A DNA stretch of 51,502 bases. Origin: Lentisphaeria bacterium UBA1732 (GTDB lineage Bacteria > Verrucomicrobiota > Lentisphaeria > Victivallales > UBA1829). Below are positions 16,874 through 25,511 of this stretch, in pieces. The notes beneath the pieces are model-generated. The model was given only the letters and a program-made list of their open reading frames with translations, had not been told where the DNA came from and ran no database searches. The stretch covers positions 1-51,502 of the forward strand of contig DCIG01000079.1 in assembly GCA_002315855.1 (NCBI GenBank), given 5' to 3'. Positions within the stretch are counted from its first letter, which is position 1. The number at the start of each line of letters is the position of its first letter. A program made the translations under genes and the position numbers.

Positions 16874-18355
16874 TTATTTTGCGGCACTGACCTTGACGAT
16901 TTCTTTCAGGTGCTTGGAAATGTCAGTATTTTCGTACATACCGGAGAAGAGGTCAGCATTGACACCAACGGAGCTTGTGGCAACGGGGAGAGCAGTGTGT
17001 GCGCCGGAAGTCCAGCCCACGCCGCACTTGTTGTTGAAGATACCATAGACGACGGAGACGAACTTGTCGCCGCGTTTCTGCTTGGCAGCGTCTTCGATGG
17101 ATTTGACTTCACTGCTGCTGAGAACGAGCTGTCTGAGGACGCCCTGATCAATCTTCAGATTATCCTGTCTGACTTTATCGCGGAGAGCGGCAAGACCGGC
17201 ATCGCGCTTGTCGGGGAAAACAAGTCCGAAGTTATCGGTAACAGCCTGCTTGAGTGCATCATTGAGGACGCCTTCGCCCTTCATTTCGCGGAAGATGGGG
17301 TCGATACGACCGCGGATTACATCGCGGGAACCCTTCTGGAAGCCGAGGAGTTCGATGTATGAGCTGTATCCGGTATTGGCAAAACCGAGGGTAAGACCGC
17401 CGGTTTCATGGTCGCCGGTGATGAGGAGAAGGGATTCATCGGCATGTTTCCTGACGAAGTCATAGGCAACTTTCACGGCTTCATCCAGTCCCATGGTTTC
17501 AAAGAGGGAGCTGGCGGCATCGTTGGAGTGTCCGTGTGAGTCAATCATGCCGCCTTCAACCATCATGAAGAACGGTTTGTTCTTGGCATAAAGGAAGTCA
17601 ATGGCCTGCTTGGTATAGTCGGCAATGGTCAAATCATTCTTTTTGTCAATGTCGATGGCATAGGGAAGCTGCCCGCCGTGCCCGTAAGCAAGAATTTTGT
17701 CCGCTTTTTTGAGGTCAATGGCTTCAATTTCCTTTTTGCCGTGTGCAACGGTATAACCGGCTTCTTTTGCCAGATCATAGATGTCGCGGTTATTGCCGCC
17801 GAAACCGCCGCCGCGGTTGTTGTTGACACCGCCTCCGCCGAAATAATCGAAACCGGACTTGACGAGGTCCTGACCGATTGCATAGTAGTTATCGCGGTTA
17901 TCGTTGTGAGCGTAGAAAGACGCGGGGGTAGCATGGTTGATGGTGATGCTGGAAAGGATACCAACGGCGAAGCCATTCTTTTTGGCGAGTTCCGCGACGG
18001 ATTCCACACGCTGCTTTTTGGGGTCAACGCCGATGTAATGGTTGTTCGTCTTCACACCGGTGGCGATAGCGGTTCCGCTGGCAGCAGAGTCGGTAATAAA
18101 ACTGTCGGCAGAGCTGGTCTTGGTGTAGCCCATGAAAGGGAGTTCGTTGATGGTGAGACCTTTTCCGAACAGCTTGTTGCTGTAGGAATCAGCAAGCATA
18201 CGCTGAGGAAGGGACATACCGTCACCAATCATAAGAATGATGTACTTGACGGGTTTGTACTGGGGGGTGGCCTTGTCCTGAGCGAAAGAAGACGCGGGGA
18301 TAAGGGCTGCTGCAGCCATGACGGCGACTGCTGCAAACTTGGCGAATGATTTCAT
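16874..18355 (-). CDS. Alkaline phosphatase (PhoA superfamily), secreted
   Basis: 493 residues. Signal peptide MKSFAKFAAVAVMAAAALIPASSFA with likely cleavage after residue 25. Metal site Asp45 lies in LMIGDGMS, and nucleophile Ser90 in ITDSAASGTA. Further metal ligands are in EGGMIDSHGHSND and TGDHETGG, and the late His in SGAHTALPV. It hydrolyses phosphomonoesters in the periplasm. A Gly/Asn-rich insertion (about residues 180-197) looks like a surface loop. SD GGAG lies 6 bases before ATG. No Pho box was recognised, so phosphate control is not shown. Confidence 0.92.
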   Translation of the reverse strand: MKSFAKFAAVAVMAAAALIPASSFAQDKATPQYKPVKYIILMIGDGMSLPQRMLADSYSNKLFGKGLTINELPFMGYTKTSSADSFITDSAASGTAIATGVKTNNHYIGVDPKKQRVESVAELAKKNGFAVGILSSITINHATPASFYAHNDNRDNYYAIGQDLVKSGFDYFGGGGVNNNRGGGFGGNNRDIYDLAKEAGYTVAHGKKEIEAIDLKKADKILAYGHGGQLPYAIDIDKKNDLTIADYTKQAIDFLYAKNKPFFMMVEGGMIDSHGHSNDAASSLFETMGLDEAVKVAYDFVRKHADESLLLITGDHETGGLTLGFANTGYSSYIELLGFQKGSRDVIRGRIDPIFREMKGEGVLNDALKQAVTDNFGLVFPDKRDAGLAALRDKVRQDNLKIDQGVLRQLVLSSSEVKSIEDAAKQKRGDKFVSVVYGIFNNKCGVGWTSGAHTALPVATSSVGVNADLFSGMYENTDISKHLKEIVKVSAAK

Positions 18356-19391
18356 TGTTGCTCCATTCTTGTTGCTTTCAGGGAGTCTGAGACAGCCTGG
18401 TTATGAGGTGAAATATTTGGTAAACATAATATTTTGGATTAAGAAAGCGCACTCTGTACGCCAGCCGTCGAATACAAACTCATTTCAGCAGGCAAAAAGG
18501 ATTCGGAGGCAATCCCATACGAGGGAAGTCCGCCTGAAAAACTCATTTTCGTCAGCCTCTTCGAGATAAAAAACAACGACTAAAAGACAGAGATACCCTA
18601 TAAATTAGCCTCATTAGTGTTTTTTTCAACCCCAAAAGATAAAAAAAAACAAAAAAACTAAAAACACACGCAAAAGGCACTCAAAATGGAAGCGGTGAAG
18701 AGAATCAAAAAGCACCGGCAATGTGCTTGAACCCGTCCCAAATGAGAGAAAAAAGAATTTTTTTGAGAAATTCGCTTGAAAAGACGAAAAAAGGCTGTAA
18801 AGTAATAATCAGGAAGCAGGAGTTCATTCCTCTGAACGAGAAACATAATGAAGCCACCAGGCTTTAACGGATCCTTTATTGAATATTGGAGCGTTTATGC
18901 AACCCTGCTTCTGTTTTTTTATTTTCCGATTTCAAGGATTTTCCCCAAAGGGCAACCCGATTCATCGGGGATTATTTTGTCTGTAGAAGTCCGATGCCGC
19001 ACTGTCCGGCAAATATTATCCAAACACAGCAAATTACCACACAGGCAAACGGGAGATTTCGGGCAGGAAATTATACCATACAAGCAGGATTTTGACTCAT
19101 TCGGCAAGTAAAAAAATAGAAATAGAGAGTTAAATTATCACAAAAAAATGAAATGCCCCAAAAACACAAAATGACGCTCGCAGCTGAATCTGAAATCTAT
19201 TTTTCCACGGTCAACAAAATTACCCGTAAAATTCTGACAGCATCACATCTGAATCCTGCGCAAGGAATATTTTTCTCCGGCCATCAAGGACAGTATCAGA
19301 AAAGAAGTAATGTCCAAACTCTCCCATAACACACAAAAAAACGGCAACAAAAAAGCGTCGGAAAGATAGCTCTCCAACGCTGAATTTCAAA
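18356..19391. other. 1-kb spacer without a convincing gene
   Basis: A/T-rich DNA with homopolymer runs. A promoter-like TTGAAA-N16-TAAAGT at 18777-18804 precedes an 87-codon frame at 18848-19111. That frame has no SD and no recognisable domain, and it overlaps a block shared with 25191-25236, so I do not call it. A CCCGAT/ATCGGG hairpin lies at 18956-18969. Confidence 0.5.
18961..19010 (+). repeat. Second dispersed sequence, copy 1
   Basis: ATTCATCGGGGATT, then TTTGTCTGTA, then a GAAGTCCG block and ACTGTCCGGC, in the same order and spacing as at 25191-25236. About 80 percent identity by eye over 45 bp, fading outward. Confidence 0.45.
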
Positions 19392-19469
19392 TGGGGTGGA
19401 TGACGAGACTTGAACTCGCGACCTACTGGGCCACAACCAGTCGCGCTAACCAACTGCGCCACATCCACC
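19392..19469 (-). tRNA. tRNA-His (anticodon GTG), CCA encoded
   Basis: Minus strand cloverleaf: acceptor GTGGATG/CATCCAC, D arm GCGC...GCGC, anticodon stem CTGG/CCAG around loop TTGTGGC (anticodon GTG), T arm GCGAG-TTCAAGT-CTCGT. An extra 5' G (19469) opposite C73 is the His identity element, and CCA is genome-encoded (19392-19394). Confidence 0.95.
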
Positions 19470-19492
19470 ATTTTATATTTGGTATGCTACTT

Positions 19493-19520
19493 AATATAAC
19501 ACTTCTTTGGGAAAAAGCAA
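19493..19520 (-). promoter_or_regulatory. tRNA-His promoter
   Basis: Minus strand TTGCTT (19515-19520), 16 bp, TATATT (19493-19498), 24 bp upstream of the mature tRNA end. Confidence 0.6.
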
Positions 19521-19693
19521 ATCAGTTTTGAAATATTTTGAGAAATTTGTTCTTCGCCAAAGGGACAGACGCAGCCGCCGAAAAGGGAAATGAAGCCTGC
19601 GCAAGAACTTACAGCAAGGTATCCGAATGAGGGGAAAACATCAGGCAGAAGGCAGAAAGAAGAGACTTCCGCCTGAAACAGAGAGTGCGGTTT

Positions 19694-20527
19694 TCAGCGG
19701 GCGGCGGAGGCGAGACGCTGTGTCAATTCGGGAATAACCTTTTCAAATGCAACGCCGTACCAATGTTCATCCGGAGTGGCGGCAATCGCGGAACAAACGA
19801 TGTCCGCCGCAAGAGCCGCAGAGTCTGCCAGCGAAAGTCCGCGCAAAATCGCGCCCGCGAAGACAGAGGCATACAGGTCGCCGGTTCCGTGAGAGATGCG
19901 CTCCAGCCGGGGGTTGAAATCGTAGAACATCCGGCTGCCGTCATACGCGACCGTGCCAAGCTGTCCGGGATCGAACGACACACCGGTGAGAACAACATTT
20001 TTCACGCCAAGCGCATACAAATCCTTCACCATGTTTTCGATAAAAGCACGGTCATAACCGGACAAGACAGGGGTGCGCCCAAGCAAAAAGGCGGCTTCGG
20101 TCAGATTCGGAAGCAAATAATCCGCACCTCGGCACAGGCGAAGCATCTGCTGTGGGAAATCATCGGGAAAACCGGGGTACATTTTGCCATTATCGGCCAT
20201 CACAGGGTCCACGAAACGCACGGCACCGGACGCGGCAGTCGATTTCATGACGCTCAAAATCGGGTCAATCTGCGCAGGGCACACATAGCCGGTATAAAAT
20301 GCATCGAATTTCAAGCCGTCCTTCAGCCAGCCCTGCTCTATTTTGGAAATCTCGGCGGTCAAATCGCAAAACGTGTAATTATGAAACCCCCCGGTGTGGG
20401 TCGAAAGAACGGCAGACGGCAAAACAGCAGTCTCAATGCCGCAAGCAGAAATCACAGGCAGTGCCACAGTCAAGGAACACTGTCCAACACAAGAAACATC
20501 CTGAATGCTCAAAAGACGAGGATACAT
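19694..20527 (-). CDS. Pyridoxamine/pyridoxal kinase family protein (ribokinase-like fold)
   Basis: 277 residues, usual for the PdxY/PdxK group, which phosphorylate B6 vitamers in the salvage route to PLP. The N-terminus MYPRLLSIQDVSCVGQCSLTVALPVISACG and the THTGGF segment are typical. The kinase signature HGTGDLYASVFAGAILRG near residues 214-231 carries the catalytic Asp and anion hole. GGGTG precedes ATG 20527. It is monocistronic, with a promoter at 20704-20732. PdxY, PdxK and related kinases cannot be separated here. Confidence 0.88.
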   Translation of the reverse strand: MYPRLLSIQDVSCVGQCSLTVALPVISACGIETAVLPSAVLSTHTGGFHNYTFCDLTAEISKIEQGWLKDGLKFDAFYTGYVCPAQIDPILSVMKSTAASGAVRFVDPVMADNGKMYPGFPDDFPQQMLRLCRGADYLLPNLTEAAFLLGRTPVLSGYDRAFIENMVKDLYALGVKNVVLTGVSFDPGQLGTVAYDGSRMFYDFNPRLERISHGTGDLYASVFAGAILRGLSLADSAALAADIVCSAIAATPDEHWYGVAFEKVIPELTQRLASAAR

Positions 20528-20703
20528 GATTCACCCTTTCTGAAAAGAATCCATTTGAGGAACTTCTCCTTATTGGAAACAAAGAGCATCTGCTCTAAAG
20601 AAAGAAAATCAAAGAACTCCGGGCAGAATTGAGAAATTGAGTTCATGCGGGAGGTCGTTTGATTTCAGTTCAACGGGCATCTATTCCGATACCCGGTTTT
20701 AAT

Positions 20704-20732
20704 AATATACACCTTTTTTTTGCAAAAAACAA
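20704..20732 (-). promoter_or_regulatory. Promoter of the pyridoxal-type kinase gene
   Basis: Minus strand TTGTTT (20727-20732), 17 bp, TATATT (20704-20709), within the 362-bp spacer 20528-20889. Confidence 0.5.
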
Positions 20733-20774
20733 ATCGGAGAGGGAGAGAAAGGGGAATTTTTCGGGGCGGGAGAC

Positions 20775-20885
20775 GGGGAAGACGCGTCCCCTGCCCTGCG
20801 AGGGCAATCGGGGTGTCCGGCAAATGGCGGCAAAAGGAAACGGGAAGACGCGGAAGACAATGCCCCCCTGCCCTGCGGAGGAAGG
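20775..20885. repeat. GC-rich duplicated block downstream of the OYE operon
   Basis: GGGAAGACGCG occurs at 20776-20786 and 20842-20852, and CCCCTGCCCTGCG at 20788-20800 and 20865-20877, in the same order: a diverged direct duplication of about 66-77 bp period. It holds no gene. Confidence 0.5.
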
Positions 20886-20889
20886 AAAT

Positions 20890-22323
20890 TCAGCTGTGCT
20901 TCAGAGAGGACAGGATTTTCGCTTCGCCGCTGTCTCTGTAGAAGCAGTCAAGGGGATAGCACCCTGAACGAAGTCCGGCCCGCGGAGCATTGGTGCAGTC
21001 GCCGAAAGTACGGCAGATACAACGCCGCTGCAAGGGGCGTCCGGACAGGACATCCGCGCAAAATTCAGGATAGGACAGAACCATGCGCCCGATTCCGACA
21101 AAATCGGTGAGGTGATTCCGGACGGCGTACTCGGCGGCATTCGGCAGATACTCCTGCAAAGCAGTATAGCCGGAACCAACCGTAATCAGACCGGGGCAGA
21201 GTTCGCGGAGACGGCGAACAGCCGCAATATGGCGGTAAACATTGTAAACGGGATTCTGCGGAATCAAATAGCCGTCGGACACGGGGAAATACGCGGGCCG
21301 CTGAATATGCACACAATAATACGGACTGCCGATGGTCGCACAAATCATGGAGATGCCAAGCGAGCGGCACAGCTGAATGAAACGGACGGGTTCTTTCAAA
21401 TCCGGGTCCATGGTCAGGCCGTCGCCAAGCGCACCGAACGCATACGGATAGGGGCGTTCCGCAAAATTCCATGCCATCGGACGGCCATAGCCGTCTTCGC
21501 CTTTCTCAAAGGGCATATTGTCAAAAATGCTGAAGCGGGCGGCAATGCCAAGCCCGGAGCATTTCGCGCGGATGCCCTCCACAATCTCACGGAAAAAGCG
21601 CGTGCGGTTCTCAAAAGAGCCGCCGTAGGGACCGGGACGGTCATAGGCGGTGAGAAATTCATGACCGAGGTAACCATGCGCCATTTTGACATCCACGAAG
21701 TCGAAACCGGCTTCCTGCGCAAGCTCGCCTGCACGGATATAGTGCGCGATGATGTCTGCAATCTCCTCATCGGAAACGACATTTGCGGCGCAATTGTGGA
21801 ATTTCAGGTCGAGAAGCGGATGCGCATAGGCGGTTTTCGAGGCGAGTTTACGGTCGTCATAAGGATGCGAGAAACGCCCGGAATGCGTCAGCTGAAGCCC
21901 GATTCGCAAATCATCGTCCGTGCCGAATTTCGTGCGGTGAACCGCCCGCATTTCCGCACATAGCCGCTTGAGTTTTCCAACGGAAGCATCGCAAACCATC
22001 AGCTGACGGGTGTTGCTTCGACCGGAATTCATCACAGCCGCGGCCTCCGTGCCGAAAATCAGTTTGGCCCCGCTGGAGGCAAACCGCAGCCAGCGGCGGC
22101 GCGTGTATTCCGAGGGAGAACCGTCGGATTCGCAGTCCCAGCCCTCCATCGGGAGAATGGCCCAGCGGTTGCCAACGGGACCAAGCGGCTGCGCCAGCGC
22201 GGAAGTGCCATCTGTGGGAACATCATCGGCAAGTCCCAACGGGATTTTCTGAAAATCGAGCCATGAACGGAACGAGTCAAGGGTCTTGAAAGATGCGATT
22301 TTCGGGTATGTTTCGTGTGTCAT
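20890..22323 (-). CDS. NADH:flavin oxidoreductase, old yellow enzyme family (ene-reductase)
   Basis: 477 residues of FMN-dependent TIM barrel: LQLTHSGR at the expected active-site strand, GFDFVDVKMAHGYLGHEFLTAYDR (catalytic H-G-Y-L region) and VGIGRMVLSYPEF near the phosphate site. The C-terminal RRCICRTFGDCTN...GC carries four Cys like the 4Fe-4S ligands of 2,4-dienoyl-CoA reductase/BaiCD enzymes, but the FAD/NAD module of those larger enzymes is absent. Its start overlaps the stop of the flavoprotein gene by 4 bp (ATGA). It likely reduces an alpha,beta-unsaturated carbonyl. The substrate is unknown. Confidence 0.85.
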   Translation of the reverse strand: MTHETYPKIASFKTLDSFRSWLDFQKIPLGLADDVPTDGTSALAQPLGPVGNRWAILPMEGWDCESDGSPSEYTRRRWLRFASSGAKLIFGTEAAAVMNSGRSNTRQLMVCDASVGKLKRLCAEMRAVHRTKFGTDDDLRIGLQLTHSGRFSHPYDDRKLASKTAYAHPLLDLKFHNCAANVVSDEEIADIIAHYIRAGELAQEAGFDFVDVKMAHGYLGHEFLTAYDRPGPYGGSFENRTRFFREIVEGIRAKCSGLGIAARFSIFDNMPFEKGEDGYGRPMAWNFAERPYPYAFGALGDGLTMDPDLKEPVRFIQLCRSLGISMICATIGSPYYCVHIQRPAYFPVSDGYLIPQNPVYNVYRHIAAVRRLRELCPGLITVGSGYTALQEYLPNAAEYAVRNHLTDFVGIGRMVLSYPEFCADVLSGRPLQRRCICRTFGDCTNAPRAGLRSGCYPLDCFYRDSGEAKILSSLKHS

Positions 22324-24266
22324 TTTACGTTTTTCGCCTCATGAAAGGTGTCATAAATCTGCTTGTCGCGATACTGTCTCCAAACAGTTTCAAACCAGCC
22401 GTCTGTGCGGGGAAGCGGACGGCACGGAGTCCATTGAATCGAAACGGAGCCATCCTGATTCAAGACAGATTCCTGAACTTTCGAGCGGAAAGAGGTGTCC
22501 TCCGCAACAATGCGGAAATCAAGTTTCGGGTGAACGGGACAGCCTGTATCCGCCAGGACAACCGCCCCGCCCCGCGAACCGACGCCGGAGTTCACCTGTG
22601 CCAAAATGGCTTCCAGATACACCACGGATGCCGTCAGCAATGACCGATTGCGGAGGCATTCCGAAAGGTCGCGGGCATCGGAACACGCAAGACCGTCATT
22701 TTTCATTTTTGCAAGCTGGGCGCGTGCTTCACGAATGGCTTTTTCGAGCGCGTCTTTCCGGCGCAAAAATGCACCGGCTAAACTCATGCGGGACTGGAAG
22801 ATTTTCCGTTCGGCACGCCAATCCAAAGCGGGAGGGCACGCCATGCGGACGGAAAGGGATTCAACGGCTTTCTCCGCGATGGCATCGAAACAAGCATTGT
22901 CCAGGGAACAGCCGGAATATTTCGCGGCAATGCGCTCCGCAGCACGAAATGCGCCGACCTGACCGGCATTCAGAGCAGAACCGCCGGGACGAATCACACC
23001 GTGAGAGCCATTGACCTCGCCCACAGGGAAAAGGTGCTGAATATTTTCCGATTCCCACCACAAATCCGCAGCCAGACCGCCGTTGTTGTGCTGGGCGCAT
23101 ACGGCGATTTCCAACGGGACATTCGCCAAATCAATGCCATGTTCGCGGTAAAGGTCAATGGCGGGGGCATTCATGCAGGCAAGACGTTTCAACGGGGTGT
23201 CGCCCGTGCATCCGCTTTTTTCCAGATAGGAGCGAGTTTCATCCGGGAGGGAAGAGAAATCGAAGTCGGCAGGATCGCGCCGATAGTCCAGCCAAACCCG
23301 GCGATGACGGATTTCCGTTTCGACATAGGTGAACAAGTCAATCAGGGACGAGCCGGGGACATGCCCGGCAGAGAACGGCCACTGATAGCCTTTCAGGAAC
23401 ACAGCGTTCTGCAATTCCGGGAGGGAGGCGAAGTACTCGCGGAGAAATTCGCGTTCGTCGCCGCCGTCGGCATTTGTGGAGATGAAACGAGGCAGAACCT
23501 GCATATAACTGCCCGAAACATTCCATCGGAACTTCACGGAAGCAAGCCCGAATTGAGATTCCGGCAAACTGCGGGCTTTCGCCCCGGCTTCCAGCGCGAT
23601 GCCGATGCCGCCGGTATGCACCTCAGGATAAACGCTTTTGCCGTACAGACCGCCGGGACCGCCGACTGCGAAGACAACATTTTCTGCCTGAACGGCTTCC
23701 ACGCAGTCTTTCACGGGGGCTTTGCGGTTGATCATGAGGGCACCGGCACAGCGTTTCGCACCGTTTTCTTCAATGGTGAGCAGAGAAAAGACGACACGCT
23801 GTTCCAGAATTTTGACACCGCGCTCCTTCAGCGCAGAAATCAAGGCACGGCACATATCGCGGGACGTGTAAGGTCCGCAGCTCGTGGCACGGCGTTTCGG
23901 GTCATGATCCGTCTTGTAACCGATGTACTGTCCGTATTCATCGTGGGGGAACGGAACACCAAGCGAGGTCAGGTGGGCGAACGCCTGAGGCGATACGGCG
24001 GCTTCAATCAACGCCAAATCCCCATGAACGGAACCGCCGGCAAACAAATCCTGAGCCATCAAACCGGGAGAATCCGGCTCTGCGCCATACATGCCGAGTT
24101 TGTAATATGTCTGCTTGTCGCTTCCTGTATTGACGGACGTGCCTTTGTCCAGCCCCTCACTGCAAACAAGGAGATCGGTCATGCCCGTCGAATGAAGTCT
24201 GAGAGCCGCACACAAACCCGAAGCACCGCTCCCAATCACAAGCGTGTGAACGCGTTTCGTCTTCAC
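22320..24266 (-). CDS. FAD-dependent fumarate reductase / aspartate oxidase-like flavoprotein
   Basis: 648 residues, no signal peptide. N-terminal Rossmann motif Gly12-Ser-Gly14-Ala-Ser-Gly17. A central TSRDMCRALISALKERGV segment is followed by the family hallmark HNNGGLAADLWWESENIQHLFPVGEVNGSHG and a C-terminal helical domain as in succinate dehydrogenase/fumarate reductase flavoproteins. It lies in the middle of a three-gene operon, overlapping both neighbours by 4 bp, so the three products are probably made in fixed ratio. The flavoprotein could act on C=C bonds or dehydrogenate, and the specific acceptor is unknown. It is not NadB in a NAD operon, as no nadA/nadC is nearby. Confidence 0.82.
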   Translation of the reverse strand: MKTKRVHTLVIGSGASGLCAALRLHSTGMTDLLVCSEGLDKGTSVNTGSDKQTYYKLGMYGAEPDSPGLMAQDLFAGGSVHGDLALIEAAVSPQAFAHLTSLGVPFPHDEYGQYIGYKTDHDPKRRATSCGPYTSRDMCRALISALKERGVKILEQRVVFSLLTIEENGAKRCAGALMINRKAPVKDCVEAVQAENVVFAVGGPGGLYGKSVYPEVHTGGIGIALEAGAKARSLPESQFGLASVKFRWNVSGSYMQVLPRFISTNADGGDEREFLREYFASLPELQNAVFLKGYQWPFSAGHVPGSSLIDLFTYVETEIRHRRVWLDYRRDPADFDFSSLPDETRSYLEKSGCTGDTPLKRLACMNAPAIDLYREHGIDLANVPLEIAVCAQHNNGGLAADLWWESENIQHLFPVGEVNGSHGVIRPGGSALNAGQVGAFRAAERIAAKYSGCSLDNACFDAIAEKAVESLSVRMACPPALDWRAERKIFQSRMSLAGAFLRRKDALEKAIREARAQLAKMKNDGLACSDARDLSECLRNRSLLTASVVYLEAILAQVNSGVGSRGGAVVLADTGCPVHPKLDFRIVAEDTSFRSKVQESVLNQDGSVSIQWTPCRPLPRTDGWFETVWRQYRDKQIYDTFHEAKNVK

Positions 24267-25018
24267 AGCTGTACAACCTCCAGCCCGCCTCCGACATTGA
24301 TGACCTGCCCCGTGGAATATCCGAGGTCGCCGCGGAGCATCATCGCCACAGCCTTGGCGACATCTTCCGGATAGCCCCAGCGTGGCTGGAGGGTCAGTCC
24401 GTCGGCAATGAGCCTGTCGTATTTTTCCTTCACGCCTCCGGTCATATCGGTGGCAATGATTCCGGGACGAATCTCGTAGACATTCACTCCGTATTTCGCC
24501 ATTTCCACCGCGAAAAGCTGAGTTACCATGGATACGCCGGCTTTGGAAATGCAGTATTCGCCGCGATTGGTGCTGACGACCGTGGAGGAGCAGCTGGCAA
24601 TATTGATGATTGTGCCGCTTTTCCGCTGTGCAAAATAACGTCCCGCCAGCTGGGACATGAATAACGTGCCTTTCAGATTGATGCCAAGCACATAGTCGAA
24701 ACTTTCTTCCGTCATATCCAAAAGAGGATTGCGGACTTTCGGAGCCACACCGGCATTGTTGACGAGGGCATCCAACCCGCCGAAGTCGCGAATAACAGCC
24801 GCAAAAGTATTCTCGCGGTCTTCGCGGCAGGAAATATCACAGCGGTAATAACGAGCGTCCACTCCATAGCGTTCGGACAAAGCGGAACACGGGACCTGTC
24901 CGATTTCGGGGTCTTTCAACGCACAAACAGCCACATTCCAATGCTCGGAAGCAAGTTTTTCCGCAATACCCGCGCCGATTCCGTGCGACGCCCCTGTAAT
25001 AAAAACTGTTTTGGACAT
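24263..25018 (-). CDS. SDR-family NAD(P)-dependent dehydrogenase/ketoreductase
   Basis: 251 residues of classical short-chain dehydrogenase: TGASHGIG cofactor loop, NNAG, catalytic Ser in NIASCSS, Tyr-x3-Lys in YCISK, and a C-terminal GQVINVGGG block typical of FabG-like members. Two adjacent ATGs exist (25021 and 25018). GGAG is 6 bases from the second and only 3 from the first, so 25018 was chosen. It is the first gene of the coupled SDR/flavoprotein/OYE operon, divergent from the sugar transporter. It probably interconverts a ketone and alcohol on the same substrate skeleton as its operon partners. Confidence 0.88.
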   Translation of the reverse strand: MSKTVFITGASHGIGAGIAEKLASEHWNVAVCALKDPEIGQVPCSALSERYGVDARYYRCDISCREDRENTFAAVIRDFGGLDALVNNAGVAPKVRNPLLDMTEESFDYVLGINLKGTLFMSQLAGRYFAQRKSGTIINIASCSSTVVSTNRGEYCISKAGVSMVTQLFAVEMAKYGVNVYEIRPGIIATDMTGGVKEKYDRLIADGLTLQPRWGYPEDVAKAVAMMLRGDLGYSTGQVINVGGGLEVVQL

Positions 25019-25190
25019 CATTGTCTCCGTTCAGGTTAACAAAAGTAAGGTTAGACAAAGATACAAAAAGATTCCGCGTCATCCTGACGGAGACAAACGG
25101 AGCAATCCATGTGCATCTCCATACAATATAGCCTGTGCGGGAAAAAAATCAAGGAAAAAATTTCAGGATACTTTCTATGTTTCTCCATTC

Positions 25191-25236
25191 ATTGGGAATT
25201 TTGTCTGTACGAAATCCGGTTTCGTACTGTCCGGCG
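25191..25236 (+). repeat. Second dispersed sequence, copy 2
   Basis: ATTCATTGGGAATT, TTGTCTGTA, CGAAATCCG and ACTGTCCGGC match the block at 18961-19010 in order and spacing. The inverted repeat at 25207-25227 lies inside this copy but is degraded in the other. Confidence 0.45.
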
Positions 25237-25401
25237 GGTACTGTTCAAGCAGACAGTTTCAAAAGCACCCGAAAGAGATTTCTGGCACATTCTATGGAAA
25301 AAAGCTGCATTTTCAAAATTCACAGAAACTCAAAAAATAATGACGATTATTAATCTGTTCATCATTTTTTTACTTTTTGCGAACGTTTTTGACTTTAGGA
25401 C

Positions 25402-25429
25402 TTGAAAATTTATTTTTTTATGTTATTTT
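25402..25429 (+). promoter_or_regulatory. Promoter of the sugar ABC transporter operon
   Basis: TTGAAA (25402-25407), 16 bp, TATTTT (25424-25429), 83 bp before the ATPase start. Confidence 0.5.
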
Positions 25430-25511
25430 TTATGTAATTGTGGATTTTCTACGTCCGCAAAGACACTGTACTCAAATAATCATTTTTATCATAATATTCA
25501 AGGAACCGTGA

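Larger units (their letters stand above)
25019..25511. other. Divergent control region between the SDR operon and the sugar transporter
   Basis: 493 bp with no credible gene (a 98-codon frame at 25109-25405 lacks SD and conservation signs). It contains a perfect inverted repeat GTACGAAA-TCCGG-TTTCGTAC at 25207-25227, a possible operator, and the promoter at 25402-25429. Confidence 0.45.

Noticed and set aside
18848..19111. 87-codon frame with a promoter-like site upstream
   Set aside because: No SD, composition unlike neighbouring genes, and the DNA overlaps a block shared with a non-coding region at 25191.
22320..24266. Flavoprotein as L-aspartate oxidase NadB
   Set aside because: Fold similarity only; no nadA/nadC neighbours and the operon partners are an SDR and an ene-reductase.
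23001..24374. 457-codon plus-strand frame over the flavoprotein gene
   Set aside because: Antisense shadow of the flavoprotein, crossing into the SDR gene; no domain recognised.
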